Positions 1-8,337 of a stretch of 64,000 nucleotides of DNA are shown here, one piece after another. The position numbers and the translations under genes are program-made. Origin of the DNA: Paraburkholderia humisilvae. GTDB taxonomy: Bacteria > Pseudomonadota > Gammaproteobacteria > Burkholderiales > Burkholderiaceae. Within the stretch, counting starts at the first letter, position 1. Each line of letters opens with the position of its first letter. Under the pieces are notes generated by a model. The model was given only the letters and a program-made list of their open reading frames with translations, was not told the DNA's origin and did not search any database. The stretch is taken from contig NZ_CADIKH010000001.1 in the NCBI RefSeq assembly GCF_902859855.1, positions 248,001 to 312,000 on the forward strand, in the 5' to 3' direction.

Positions 1-143
1 TCGCAATTTGCCCGCTGCGCGGCCCTCCGGTTCTTGCGATCTCATCGGGCGCGCGAGCACACGGCCGCGCGCGGGTAGAATGCACGCTTTCGCCGCGCAA
101 CGTGCGCGCCGGTGCGGTCCCGCACACCGTTCATCACCGGTTC

Positions 144-848
144 ATGAATCTGGAAAGCATTCTGTTCTCGCAAGGCTTCGGCTCGCGCCGACAATGCCGT
201 GCAATGATCGTGGACGGCCGCGTCGCGATCGACGGCGCCGTGCTCAGCGACCCTGCCACGGACCTGTCTGCCGCAGGTCTCACATTCAGCGTCGACGGCA
301 CCGCGTGGCCATATCGCGAGTTTGCTTACGTCGTGCTGAACAAACCGGCCGGCTATGAGTGTTCGCGCGAACCGCAACATCATCTGAGCGTGTTCAACCT
401 GCTGCCGCCCCCCTTCGCGACACGCGGCGTGCAATGCGTCGGCCGGCTCGATCAGGACACTACCGGCTTGCTGCTGCTGTCCGATGACGGCAAGTTCGTC
501 CATGCGCTTACGTCACCGAAACGAAAAGTGCCGAAGGTGTACGTCGCGACAACCCGCTATTCGCTCGACGACGCACAACTCGATGCATTGCGCTCCGGCG
601 TGCTACTACACGGCGAGCCTAAGCCCGTCGCCGCCGTGGCGGCGCATGCGCGCGCTACGCACACGCTCGAACTGACCGTGCTGGAAGGCAAATACCATCA
701 GGTCAAGCGGATGGTCGCGGCCGCGGGCAATCGGGTCGAGGCACTGCATCGGAAACGCATTGGTGGATTGACCCTACCCGAGGGTTTATCCGAGGGTACA
801 TGGCAATGGCTCGATGACGCCGCGCTCGCGTCGCTGCGCGGCGGCTGA
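144..848 (+). CDS. rsuA: 16S rRNA pseudouridine synthase (RsuA type)
   Basis: Predicted to convert a uridine of 16S rRNA (U516 in the E. coli enzyme) to pseudouridine. The 234-residue protein starts with an S4-type RNA-binding segment (residues 1-45, SQGFGSRRQC). The RsuA/RluB signature GRLDQDTTGLL follows at about residue 100, and Asp103 is the expected catalytic residue. A KYHQVKRM motif typical of the family lies near residue 190. The length matches RsuA. The ATG at 144 begins exactly at the S4 domain; the same frame is open upstream, but those residues look like non-coding translation. No clear Shine-Dalgarno is visible. A second, RluE-type synthase lies at 41.5 kb. Confidence 0.9.
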   Translation: MNLESILFSQGFGSRRQCRAMIVDGRVAIDGAVLSDPATDLSAAGLTFSVDGTAWPYREFAYVVLNKPAGYECSREPQHHLSVFNLLPPPFATRGVQCVGRLDQDTTGLLLLSDDGKFVHALTSPKRKVPKVYVATTRYSLDDAQLDALRSGVLLHGEPKPVAAVAAHARATHTLELTVLEGKYHQVKRMVAAAGNRVEALHRKRIGGLTLPEGLSEGTWQWLDDAALASLRGG

Positions 849-1008
849 AGCCGGATCGTCGGGCCGCACCGTATCGACGGCAGCTACGTTGGACTCCGTA
901 CGAAACAACTGAGAAATGCAGCGTTGGCGCTGCGACGCAGCATGCCGTCTAGCGCGGCACCTCCTATACTCCTTACACAAAGATTAAAAGGCGAAAGGGA
1001 GGGACGCC

Positions 1009-1197
1009 ATGATCCAATTCGGCAATTTCGCGATTTCCTACTTGACGGTTGGATTTATCTGTGTCGCCTCGCTGACATTGATTGGGCTAGTCGTCGCGAT
1101 GCACGTCAGACACAAATATGACCCGAACCTCGTCGGCGCACTGGTTGGCGGCTTCCTCTGTTTCCTGTTGCTCGAGGCCTTGCCGGCGCTGACCTGA
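1009..1197 (+). CDS. small two-helix membrane protein, unknown function
   Basis: A 62-residue protein with two hydrophobic stretches, roughly residues 8-30 and 43-60, separated by a short basic/polar loop (HVRHKYDPN), so probably a helical-hairpin inner-membrane protein. A good ribosome-binding site (GGGAGG) lies just upstream of the ATG. A TATACT hexamer at 965-970 could be a -10 box, although no convincing -35 accompanies it. No enzymatic motif is visible and I do not recognise the family. It stands alone between rsuA and the convergent SDR gene. Confidence 0.65.
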   Translation: MIQFGNFAISYLTVGFICVASLTLIGLVVAMHVRHKYDPNLVGALVGGFLCFLLLEALPALT

Positions 1198-1281
1198 TCC
1201 CGCGCGGCCGCATCGCTGAGCGATCGTACTGATATCCGGCTTCCTGCATCGATCCGGGTGCCGCTCAGTGTCCCGCGCGCG

Positions 1282-2340
1282 TCAGTCCTGGCCCTTGCGT
1301 TGCAAACGTTGCGCGCGCACCGTTCGAAAAAAATCGTCGACGTCCGGATAGCGCAGCCGCACCTTCAATTCGCGCTTGAGGCGCTCGTTCGCAAGACGCC
1401 TCGACTCGCGCATGAACGACAGCATCATCGGCTCCAGTTGCCGCTCCGCTTCGATGCGCGACACGCGCGGCGCGCGAGCGAGTTCGAACGCGTCCGCGAC
1501 GCGGTCGAAGTATTCGCCCATCTTCAGCGTGCTGTCGTCGGACGCATGAATTACACGCGACGGCCGGCCGTGCGTGGCCATGCGCAACAGGATTGCGGCA
1601 AGATCGTCGGCGTGGATGTGATTCGTGTAAACGTCCTCCGCATCGATCAGCGCGGGCGTTCGTCTTTCGAGCCGCGCGAGCGGCAACCGGTTCGCCGCAT
1701 AGATGCCCGGAATGCGCGCGATCGACGTGCTCACCCCGCCGCGCACGGCCGCCCGTCTCAATTGGCGCTCGGCCGATACGCGTCGCTTCGCGCGCGCATT
1801 GCCCGGCGCCACCGGGCGCGTCTCGTCAATCAGCGCACCGCCGCAGTCGCCGTAAACCCCGCTCGTACTCGCGTAGACGATTCTCGGCGGTGCGTGCAGG
1901 CGTCGGGCGCGCTGCGGCCCGTCGGGTACAATACGCGTTCGCGCTGTTTTGTGCGGCGTCCATGCGGCGCGCAGCCGCCGTTGCCTGCCCAGCGGCGTGT
2001 GAGCAGCCAGATGCGCATGCGCTGCCGCGCGTACGCGCGGGGCGGTCAACGTTGCGAGCAACGCGCGCGTGCGCGTGTCGTCATCGCCGGTTTTCGGCGG
2101 CGGCGCGAGATGCAGCACGGTCGGTGCGAGACCCGCCACGCGTGCAAGGCTGCGCCGCACATCCAGGTCGCCCACAAGCGGCGTCGCGCCGGCCGCGCGC
2201 AGTTCAGCGCGGCGCCCGGCGTGGCTGGTCAGCGCAAAGATATGCGCGCGGTGCCGCAGTCGCTCGACGCAGCGCGTGCCGACGTCGCCGCATCCTACAA
2301 TCAGCACGCGCGGCCTGCGCAAGGTTCGTGTCGCATTCAT
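1282..2340 (-). CDS. NAD(P)-dependent epimerase/reductase-like SDR family protein
   Basis: A 352-residue Rossmann-fold protein. It begins with a dinucleotide-binding motif (LIVGCGDVG, residues 13-21) and carries an extended-SDR segment (IVYASTSGVYGD) followed by RIPGIYA and an HADDLA motif. It resembles the YeeZ-like atypical SDRs that lack an assigned substrate. The ATG at 2340 is chosen because it places the Rossmann motif at the N terminus; the open frame continues upstream without domain support. Unusually, about 45 Arg/Ala/His-rich residues lie between the first Rossmann segment and IVYASTSG, which looks like a low-complexity insertion. It is divergent from the Fe-S reductase at 2422, only about 80 bp away. 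Confidence 0.78.
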   Translation of the reverse strand: MNATRTLRRPRVLIVGCGDVGTRCVERLRHRAHIFALTSHAGRRAELRAAGATPLVGDLDVRRSLARVAGLAPTVLHLAPPPKTGDDDTRTRALLATLTAPRVRAAAHAHLAAHTPLGRQRRLRAAWTPHKTARTRIVPDGPQRARRLHAPPRIVYASTSGVYGDCGGALIDETRPVAPGNARAKRRVSAERQLRRAAVRGGVSTSIARIPGIYAANRLPLARLERRTPALIDAEDVYTNHIHADDLAAILLRMATHGRPSRVIHASDDSTLKMGEYFDRVADAFELARAPRVSRIEAERQLEPMMLSFMRESRRLANERLKRELKVRLRYPDVDDFFRTVRAQRLQRKGQD

Positions 2341-2421
2341 CGTGCACGAATTGTAGCCGCCAGGGGCAGATTGCATCGGGCACGATGCGCGCGTTAGTGA
2401 CTTTTCGACTTCGATTGATCT

Positions 2422-3453
2422 ATGGCTTTTAACGTAACGATCCGGCAAAGCGGCAAGCAGTTTCAGGTGGAACCGGATGAACCCGTGCTGACCGCTGCGC
2501 TGCGCCAGGGCATTGGCCTGCCGTACGGCTGCAAGAACGGCGCGTGCGGCTCGTGCAAGGGCACCGTCCTCTCCGGTCAGGTCGAGCAGCGCCCGCATTC
2601 TTCGTCAGCGCTGTCCAACGATGAGAAAACCCGCGGCATGGCGCTCTTCTGCTGTGCGACACCGGGTTCGGACCTCGAGATCGACGTGCGCGAAATCGCG
2701 GGCGTCGGCGACATGCAGGTGAAGAAGCTGCCCTGCCGTATCAACGCGATCGAGCGCAAAGCCGACGACGTCGTCGTGCTGAAGCTGCAATTGCCCGCCA
2801 ACGAACGCCTGCAATATCTTGCCGGTCAGTACCTCGAATTCATCCTGAAGGACGGCAAGCGCCGTAGCTACTCGATGGCCACGCCGCCGCACAGCGAAGG
2901 TCCGGTCGAGCTGCATATCCGCCACATGCCGGGCGGCGCGTTCACTGATCACGTCTTCAGCGCGATGAAGGAGCGTGACATCCTGCGCTTCGAAGCGCCG
3001 CTCGGCACGTTCTTCCTGCGCGAGGATTCGGACAGGCCGATCATCCTGCTCGCATCCGGCACCGGCTTCGCACCGATCAAGGCGATCATCGAGCACGCGG
3101 TGTTCAAGAATCTGCAGCGGCCGATGACGCTCTACTGGGGCGCGCGCCGCAAGAAGGACATCTATATGCTCGAGCTCGCCGAGCAATGGGCGAAGGACAT
3201 CCCGAACTTCAGTTTCGTACCGGTGCTCTCCGAGCCGGATCCGAGCGACGCGTGGACCGGCCGCACCGGCTTCGTTCATCGTGCGGTCATCAAAGATCTG
3301 CCAGACTTGTCCGGCTACCAGGTGTACGCCTGCGGCGCACCGGTGATGGTCGAATCGGCGCAGCGCGATTTTACGCAGCACCATCGCCTGCCCGAAGATG
3401 AGTTCTATGCGGATTCGTTCACGAGCGCGGCCGATCTCGCGCACCCGGTCTGA
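2422..3453 (+). CDS. 2Fe-2S/FAD/NAD(P)H oxidoreductase (CDP-6-deoxy-glucoseen reductase-like)
   Basis: A 343-residue electron-transfer flavoprotein with three modules. First is a plant-type ferredoxin domain with the YGCKNGACGSCKG cysteine pattern (Cys37, 42 and 45, then Cys77 or 78). Next is an FAD-binding barrel with the RSYSMA motif. Last is an NAD(P)-binding domain with LASGTGFAPIKA and a C-terminal CGAP/MVESA segment. Burkholderia homologues are usually labelled CDP-6-deoxy-delta-3,4-glucoseen reductase, but the same architecture serves oxygenase reductases and flavin reductases. No oxygenase partner is nearby, so the electron acceptor is unknown. It is transcribed alone, divergent from the SDR gene. 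Confidence 0.85.
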   Translation: MAFNVTIRQSGKQFQVEPDEPVLTAALRQGIGLPYGCKNGACGSCKGTVLSGQVEQRPHSSSALSNDEKTRGMALFCCATPGSDLEIDVREIAGVGDMQVKKLPCRINAIERKADDVVVLKLQLPANERLQYLAGQYLEFILKDGKRRSYSMATPPHSEGPVELHIRHMPGGAFTDHVFSAMKERDILRFEAPLGTFFLREDSDRPIILLASGTGFAPIKAIIEHAVFKNLQRPMTLYWGARRKKDIYMLELAEQWAKDIPNFSFVPVLSEPDPSDAWTGRTGFVHRAVIKDLPDLSGYQVYACGAPVMVESAQRDFTQHHRLPEDEFYADSFTSAADLAHPV

Positions 3454-3507
3454 TCAGCCGTTTTACATCGCGAAAGCCGGCGCGGGTGAATTTCCGCAAA
3501 TTTTGGG

Positions 3508-3537
3508 TTTACACCGTCGCCGGCCTTGTCGTATTCT
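3508..3537 (+). promoter_or_regulatory. sigma70-type promoter of the arginine leader/argD unit
   Basis: TTTACA (3508-3513) and TATTCT (3532-3537) are separated by 18 bp. The predicted transcription start falls at about 3544-3545, on the start codon of the leader peptide at 3545, so the leader would be a leaderless ORF. The site lies 55 bp past the stop of the upstream reductase. This is inferred from hexamer match only. Confidence 0.55.
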
Positions 3538-3544
3538 TGCGCGC

Positions 3545-3595
3545 ATGAACCACATCCTGTCCGAACTTCGACGTCGCCGCTCGCCGCTCCCCTAG
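3545..3595 (+). CDS. arginine-rich leader peptide (putative attenuator leader)
   Basis: A 16-codon ORF encoding MNHILSELRRRRSPLP. It has four consecutive arginine codons (CGA CGT CGC CGC, residues 9-12) and ends 152 bp before an argD-type gene. It lacks a ribosome-binding site, but the predicted transcription start coincides with its ATG. Downstream lie an exact eight-base repeat (CGTGGCTT) and an intrinsic terminator, which is the layout of a translation-coupled amino-acid attenuator. Stalling at the Arg codons when charged Arg-tRNA is low would favour read-through into argD. This is inference from layout. Confidence 0.55.
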   Translation: MNHILSELRRRRSPLP

Positions 3596-3600
3596 GGGCG

Positions 3601-3680
3601 CGTGGCTTCGTTTATGAATTCGCGTCGGTGCATCACACGCGGTTCGGATCATGAAAGCCACGGCACGCCGTGGCTTTTTT
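3601..3680 (+). promoter_or_regulatory. putative attenuator: antiterminator segment plus intrinsic terminator
   Basis: A perfect 10-bp stem (AAAGCCACGG 3654-3663, loop CACG, CCGTGGCTTT 3668-3677) runs into a T tract, forming a canonical rho-independent terminator before argD. The sequence CGTGGCTT at 3601-3608, just after the leader stop codon, repeats the 3' arm (3669-3676). It can therefore pair with the 5' arm AAGCCACG (3655-3662) to give an alternative antiterminator. Without the leader interpretation, the stem could simply terminate the upstream reductase transcript. Confidence 0.6.
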
Positions 3681-3747
3681 GTTTGCGTGCCGTTTTCCGT
3701 TATCGGTCTGTTTCCGTTCTTCTTCCTGCTGCCTGGAGCCTGTCGCC

Positions 3748-4932
3748 ATGAAATTCAATGAGTACCCGATCGAGTCGCTGATGTACATCACGAACCGGCC
3801 CGAAATCGTCTTCACGCACGGCAAGGGTTCATGGCTGCATGACAACACCGGCAAACGCTACCTCGATTTCGTTCAAGGGTGGGCGGTCAACAGCCTCGGA
3901 CACTGCAACGAAGGTGTCATCGACGCGCTGGACAAGCAGGCACGCCTGCTGATCAATCCGTCGCCGGCGTTCTATAACGAGCCGATGGCCCAGCTCGCGG
4001 GCCTGCTCACGCAGCACAGCTGCTTCGACAAGGTCTTCTTCGCCAATAGCGGCGCTGAAGCGAACGAAGGCGCGATCAAGCTCGCGCGCAAGTGGGGCAA
4101 GAAGTTCAAACACGGCGCGTACGAGATCATCACGTTCGATCACAGCTTCCACGGCCGCACGCTCGCCACCATGTCCGCCAGCGGCAAGCCGGGCTGGGAC
4201 ACGATCTACGCGCCGCAGGTGCCAGGCTTCCCGAAAGCCGATCTGAACGACATCACATCGGTCGAGAAGCTGATCAACGCGAAGACGGTCGCGGTCATGC
4301 TCGAGCCGATCCAGGGCGAAGGCGGCGTGATTCCGGCGACTCGCGAATTCATGCAGCAACTGCGCGCGCTGACGAAGAAGCACAACGTGCTGATGATCGT
4401 CGATGAAGTGCAAAGCGGCTGCGGCCGCGCGGGCACCTTGTTCGCGTACGAGCTGGCCGGTATCGAGCCGGATGTGATGACGCTCGGCAAGGGGATCGGC
4501 AGCGGCGTGCCGCTTGCCGCGCTGCTCGCGAAAGCGGAGTGCGAAGTGTTCGAGGCCGGCGACCAGGGCGGTACCTACAATGGCAACCCGCTGATGACGG
4601 CGGTCGGCTACTCGGTCATCTCGCAACTGACCGCACCCGGGTTCCTCGAAGGCGTGCGCCAGCGCGGCGAGTATCTGCGCGCGCAACTGCTCGAACTGTC
4701 GAAAGAGCGCGGTTTCGAGGGCGAGCGCGGCGAGGGTTTGCTGCGCGCGCTGCTGCTCGGCAAGGATATCGGCAACCAGATCGTCGAGAAGGCACGCCTG
4801 CTGCAGCCGGACGGCCTGCTGCTCAATGCCGCGCGGCCGAATCTGCTGCGCTTCATGCCGGCGCTGAACGTGACCACGGACGAGATCGACCAGATGATGA
4901 CGATGCTGCGTACCGTGCTCGATTCGCTTTGA
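3748..4932 (+). CDS. argD: acetylornithine/ornithine-type aminotransferase (class III, PLP)
   Basis: A 394-residue class III PLP aminotransferase. Family features are SGAEANEGAIKLARKW, DHSFHGRT, LEPIQGEGG, the DEVQSGCGR cofactor aspartate motif, and LGKGIGSG carrying the Schiff-base lysine. The likely reaction is interconversion of N-acetylornithine and N-acetylglutamate semialdehyde in arginine synthesis; related 4-aminobutyrate or ornithine aminotransferases cannot be excluded from motifs alone. The ATG at 3748 has GGAG upstream and starts at the family N terminus (KFNEYPIESLMY). The putative arginine attenuator upstream supports the arginine assignment. ypeA follows after 19 bp. Confidence 0.82.
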   Translation: MKFNEYPIESLMYITNRPEIVFTHGKGSWLHDNTGKRYLDFVQGWAVNSLGHCNEGVIDALDKQARLLINPSPAFYNEPMAQLAGLLTQHSCFDKVFFANSGAEANEGAIKLARKWGKKFKHGAYEIITFDHSFHGRTLATMSASGKPGWDTIYAPQVPGFPKADLNDITSVEKLINAKTVAVMLEPIQGEGGVIPATREFMQQLRALTKKHNVLMIVDEVQSGCGRAGTLFAYELAGIEPDVMTLGKGIGSGVPLAALLAKAECEVFEAGDQGGTYNGNPLMTAVGYSVISQLTAPGFLEGVRQRGEYLRAQLLELSKERGFEGERGEGLLRALLLGKDIGNQIVEKARLLQPDGLLLNAARPNLLRFMPALNVTTDEIDQMMTMLRTVLDSL

Positions 4933-4951
4933 TCGACTGAAGAGCGTGCCT

Positions 4952-5452
4952 ATGACTCCTCCGATCTCTCCGACCCGCGTTTCCATCCGCACCTTCTCGG
5001 AAAGCGATACCGATCAGGTGATCGCGTTGTGGCGCGATGCGTTTCCTGAGTACCGCGATGCAACGCGGCCGCAGCGCAACCCGCATCTGTCGATCGCGAA
5101 TAAGCTCGCGACACAACCGGAGCTGTTCTTCGTCGCGGTGGAGGCCGGCCGCGTGGTCGGCACGGTGATGGCCGGCTACGACGGGCACCGCGGCTGGATG
5201 TACTCGCTGGCCGTCGATAGCACGCTGCGCCGCCGCGGTGTCGGCACGCAGCTCGTCCACCACGTGGAAGCGGCCCTGGCCGCGCGCGGCTGTCCCAAGG
5301 TGAATCTGCAGGTGTTGAGCGCCAAAGGCGAGATTCGCGGGTTCTACGAGCGGCTCGGCTATCGGATGGATGAGGTCGTCAGTCTCGGCAAGCGGTTGGG
5401 CACGCTGGCTGACAACGCGTCCACCGGCCACGTCGAACCGCAACGCGCATGA
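4952..5452 (+). CDS. ypeA: GNAT family acetyltransferase (YpeA family)
   Basis: A 166-residue GCN5-related N-acetyltransferase. The acetyl-CoA binding motif RRRGVGTQLVHH is preceded by MYSLAVDSTLR. The family-specific stretches AGYDGHRGWMYSL, ARGCPKVNLQV and YERLGYRMDEVVSLGKRL match E. coli YpeA, whose substrate is unknown. The ATG at 4952 is preferred over the in-frame GTG at 4946 because AAGAG sits at usable spacing. It is probably cotranscribed with argD. Confidence 0.8.
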   Translation: MTPPISPTRVSIRTFSESDTDQVIALWRDAFPEYRDATRPQRNPHLSIANKLATQPELFFVAVEAGRVVGTVMAGYDGHRGWMYSLAVDSTLRRRGVGTQLVHHVEAALAARGCPKVNLQVLSAKGEIRGFYERLGYRMDEVVSLGKRLGTLADNASTGHVEPQRA

Positions 5453-5529
5453 CGTAGGCAAGCCGCCATCGCGCGAAGAACGAAGCGCGAAGCGCGGCAC
5501 ATACGCGGCACATACGCCGCCCATAAACA

Positions 5530-5562
5530 GAGGGCCGCGTGCATTGCCTGCACGCGGCCCTC
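5530..5562. terminator. inverted repeat between convergent ypeA and livF
   Basis: A perfect 13-bp stem (GAGGGCCGCGTGC, 5530-5542; its complement at 5550-5562) with a seven-base loop, lying between two converging genes. The T tracts are weak on both sides, so bidirectional termination is likely but not certain. Confidence 0.55.
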
Positions 5563-5567
5563 TTCGC

Positions 5568-5600
5568 ATCGTGCGCCCGGTTCAAAACCGGACGCACGAT
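5568..5600. repeat. second long hairpin in the ypeA-livF gap
   Basis: ATCGTGCG..CCGGTT (5568-5583) faces AACCGG..CGCACGAT (to 5600), with one mismatch per arm and a three-base loop. It lies directly beside the 5530-5562 hairpin and just past the livF stop, and may be an additional terminator or mRNA-protecting structure for the liv transcript. Confidence 0.5.
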
Positions 5601-5621
5601 ACCGCACCTGTCTTCGCCCGC

Positions 5622-6338
5622 TTATTCACCCAGATACGCCGCGCGCACCTTCGGATCGTCGAGCATCTTCTTCGCGTCGCCGGACATCGTCACCATCCCC
5701 GAGTCCATCACGTAGCCGCGATTCGCCGCCTGCAACGCCAGACGCGCGTTCTGTTCGACGAGCAGCACCGTCAAGCCTTCTTTCGATATCTCCCGCACCA
5801 CTTCGAAGATCTTCTCGACCATGATCGGCGACAGGCCCATCGACGGCTCATCGAGCAACAGTAGCTTAGGCTTGCTGATGATCGCGCGCGCCATCGCGAG
5901 CATCTGCTGTTCGCCGCCGGACAGCGTACCGGCCAGTTGTGTCGCGCGCTCCTTCAGGCGCGGGAAGAAGCCGAACATCCGTTCGACGTCCTTCTTGATG
6001 CCGTCGTCGTCGGTGCGCAGATACGCGCCCATCTGCATGTTTTCGTAAATCGTCATCCGCGCGAAGATGCCGCGGCCTTCCGGCACCATCGCGAGGCCGC
6101 GCTTGAGCAGCTCGTGCGCCGGCAGCCCCTTGATCGACTGGCCCATGTACTCGATGTCGCCTGCCGAGTACGGCTTGAGGCCCGTGATCGCCTTCATCGT
6201 CGTGGTCTTGCCCGCGCCGTTCGCGCCGATCAGCGTGACGAGCTCGCCCTGCGCGACTTCCATGTCGACACCCTTGACTGCCTGGATGCCGCCATAGTTG
6301 ACCTGCAGGCCCTTGATTTTCAACATCGCCGTAGCCAT
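5622..6338 (-). CDS. livF: branched-chain amino acid ABC transporter ATPase LivF
   Basis: A 238-residue ABC ATPase with Walker A GANGAGKTT, signature LSGGEQQMLAMARA, Walker B LLLLDEPSMGLSP and the LivF-type end (GYVMDSGMVTMSGDAKKML). It energises uptake of branched-chain or other hydrophobic amino acids at the cytoplasmic face of the membrane. The start at 6338 gives the normal N terminus and overlaps the livG stop by one base (TGATG), so translation is coupled. It is the last gene of the liv cluster. Confidence 0.93.
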   Translation of the reverse strand: MATAMLKIKGLQVNYGGIQAVKGVDMEVAQGELVTLIGANGAGKTTTMKAITGLKPYSAGDIEYMGQSIKGLPAHELLKRGLAMVPEGRGIFARMTIYENMQMGAYLRTDDDGIKKDVERMFGFFPRLKERATQLAGTLSGGEQQMLAMARAIISKPKLLLLDEPSMGLSPIMVEKIFEVVREISKEGLTVLLVEQNARLALQAANRGYVMDSGMVTMSGDAKKMLDDPKVRAAYLGE

Positions 6339-7114
6339 CAGTGGACCCCCGCACCGAGATATGCCTCGATCACTTTCGGGTCTTTCTGCACGTCGTGCGG
6401 CAGACCCTCGGCGATCACCTTGCCGTAATCGAGCACTGTCATCCGGTTGCACAGGCCCATCACCAGTTTCACGTCATGCTCGATCAGCAGGATCGTCTTG
6501 CCGTCGCTGCGGATCTTGTCGAGCAACCGCGTCAATTCGACCTTTTCCGTCGCGTTCATGCCCGCGGCCGGCTCGTCGAGCGCAAGCAGCTTCGGATCGG
6601 TCGCCAGTGCGCGTGCGATCTCCAGACGCCGCTGGTGGCCGTACGACAGGTTGCGCGACGTGTAGTCCGCGTACTGCAGCACGCCGACATATTCGAGCAG
6701 TTCGAGCGCGCGCTCCTTGATCTCGCGCTCTTCCCTGCGCTCAGCCGGTGTCTGGAATACCGCGCCGAACAGGCCGTGCTTCGTGCGCACATGACGCCCG
6801 ACCATCACGTTCTCGAGCGCGGTCATGCCGCCGAACAGACGGATATTCTGGAAGGTGCGTGCAATGCCGGCCTTCGCAACCTGATACACCGCGGTCGGCG
6901 TGTAGTTCTGGCCGTCGAGCTTGAATTCACCCGAGTCCGGCGAATAAAGGCCGGTGATCACGTTGAAGAACGTGGTCTTGCCGGCGCCGTTGGGGCCGAT
7001 CAGTCCGTAGATCGAACCTTCCTCGATTTGCAGGCCGACGTCCGAGAGGGCCTGCAGGCCGCCGAAGCGCTTGTTCACGCCTTTGACGGATAGTCGAATC
7101 GTTTTGTCGCTCAT
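6338..7114 (-). CDS. livG: branched-chain amino acid ABC transporter ATPase LivG
   Basis: A 258-residue ABC ATPase. Walker A is GPNGAGKTT, the signature is LSYGHQRRLEIARAL (the LivG variant of LSGGQ), and Walker B is LLALDEPAAGM, followed by the conserved LIEHDVKLVMGLCNRMTVLDYGK segment. It pairs with LivF on the LivHM permease. It begins 17 bp after the livM stop with GGGG upstream of the ATG. Confidence 0.93.
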   Translation of the reverse strand: MSDKTIRLSVKGVNKRFGGLQALSDVGLQIEEGSIYGLIGPNGAGKTTFFNVITGLYSPDSGEFKLDGQNYTPTAVYQVAKAGIARTFQNIRLFGGMTALENVMVGRHVRTKHGLFGAVFQTPAERREEREIKERALELLEYVGVLQYADYTSRNLSYGHQRRLEIARALATDPKLLALDEPAAGMNATEKVELTRLLDKIRSDGKTILLIEHDVKLVMGLCNRMTVLDYGKVIAEGLPHDVQKDPKVIEAYLGAGVH

Positions 7115-7131
7115 CGTGGTGTCCCCTGCCG

Positions 7132-8301
7132 TTACGCGCGCGCCGGCTTCTTGCCGTTACGCTTCGCCAGTTTCGCAATCTTGTCCTCGTGCTTCGGCGA
7201 CGGCCACAGGCCTTCCGAGCGGTACAGCATGATGAGCACCATCGCGAGACCGTACAGCAGCTGGCGGATCACTTCGGTATCGACCACTTCATGGCCGAAC
7301 AGGAAGTGCTGCAGCGGCCCCATCGTCGTACGCAGGAACTCGGGGAACACGGCGAGCAGCACCGCGCCGAGAATCACGCCCGGAATATGCCCCATGCCGC
7401 CCAGCACCACGCATGCGAGCACGACGACCGATTCCCAGAAGGTGAACGACTCGGGCGACACAAAACCCTGGAAGCCCGCGAACATCGCGCCTGACAGGCC
7501 GCCGAACGACGCGCCCATTGCGAACGCAAGCAGCTTCACGTTGCGGGTATTGATGCCCATGGCCTTCGCGGCGATTTCGTCTTCACGAATAGCCGCCCAC
7601 GCGCGGCCGATACGCGAGTGCTGCAGGCGCGTACAGGTCCAGATCACGAGTAGCGCGCACAGCACGAACAGGTAGTAATACATGTACACGGACGGGAACG
7701 TGAACCCGAACAGCGTGTGCGTTTGCGACAGATTGAAGCCAGCGACATGCACCGGGTCGATGCCGGTGATCCCCTTCGGCCCGTTGGTGATGTTCACCGG
7801 GCGGTCGAGGTTGTTCATGAAGATCCGCACGATTTCACCAAAGCCCAACGTGACGATCGCAAGGTAGTCGCCGCGCAGGCGCAGCGTCGGCGCGCCGAGC
7901 AGCACGCCGAACATTGCCGCGAGTGCCATCGCAAGCGGCACGACGATCCAGATCGGCGCGTGCAGGCCGTTCGGGGCCAGCGCGGCGATCCACGCAAACT
8001 GGGTCGTCAGGTGCGGCGACGTGAGCAGCGCCGCGGTGTACGCGCCGATCGCATAGAACGCGATGTAGCCGAGGTCCAACAGGCCGGCAAAGCCGACTAC
8101 CACGTTCAGGCCTAGCGCGAGCATCACGTACAGCATCGCGAAGTCGAGCACGCGCACCCAGTAGTTGCCGCCGGCTGCGCCGATGATCATCGGCGCAGCG
8201 ATCACGAACACCGCGGTGATGACGCCGACCATCAGCGTCTTCGTCATGTTCTTCTCGGGGATGAGCGTCGTCGACGGCTCGATCGGTTGAATTGAGGTCA
8301 T
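7132..8301 (-). CDS. livM: branched-chain amino acid ABC transporter permease LivM
   Basis: A 389-residue polytopic membrane protein with about nine hydrophobic segments. It has the LivM hallmark GLNVVVGFAGLLDLGYIAFYAIGAY and the EAA-like loop WAAIREDEIAAKAMGINTRNVKLLAFA, which contacts the ATPases. A cytoplasmic N-terminal extension of about 20 residues precedes the first helix. A strong AGGAG lies upstream of the start. The C terminus is basic (KLAKRNGKKPARA). Confidence 0.93.
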   Translation of the reverse strand: MTSIQPIEPSTTLIPEKNMTKTLMVGVITAVFVIAAPMIIGAAGGNYWVRVLDFAMLYVMLALGLNVVVGFAGLLDLGYIAFYAIGAYTAALLTSPHLTTQFAWIAALAPNGLHAPIWIVVPLAMALAAMFGVLLGAPTLRLRGDYLAIVTLGFGEIVRIFMNNLDRPVNITNGPKGITGIDPVHVAGFNLSQTHTLFGFTFPSVYMYYYLFVLCALLVIWTCTRLQHSRIGRAWAAIREDEIAAKAMGINTRNVKLLAFAMGASFGGLSGAMFAGFQGFVSPESFTFWESVVVLACVVLGGMGHIPGVILGAVLLAVFPEFLRTTMGPLQHFLFGHEVVDTEVIRQLLYGLAMVLIMLYRSEGLWPSPKHEDKIAKLAKRNGKKPARA

Positions 8302-8337
8302 GGTTATCTACTCCTGTTGGCCCGATTTCGCCCGAGG

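Noticed and set aside
1..143. A gene upstream of rsuA at the left edge
   Set aside because: Short frames on both strands lack start signals and domain content. A TAGAAT at 76-81 might be a -10 box for rsuA, but no -35 could be paired with it.
3829..4992. A 387-codon minus-strand frame opposite argD
   Set aside because: It mirrors argD codons, has no recognisable motif, and argD itself shows complete class III aminotransferase signatures.
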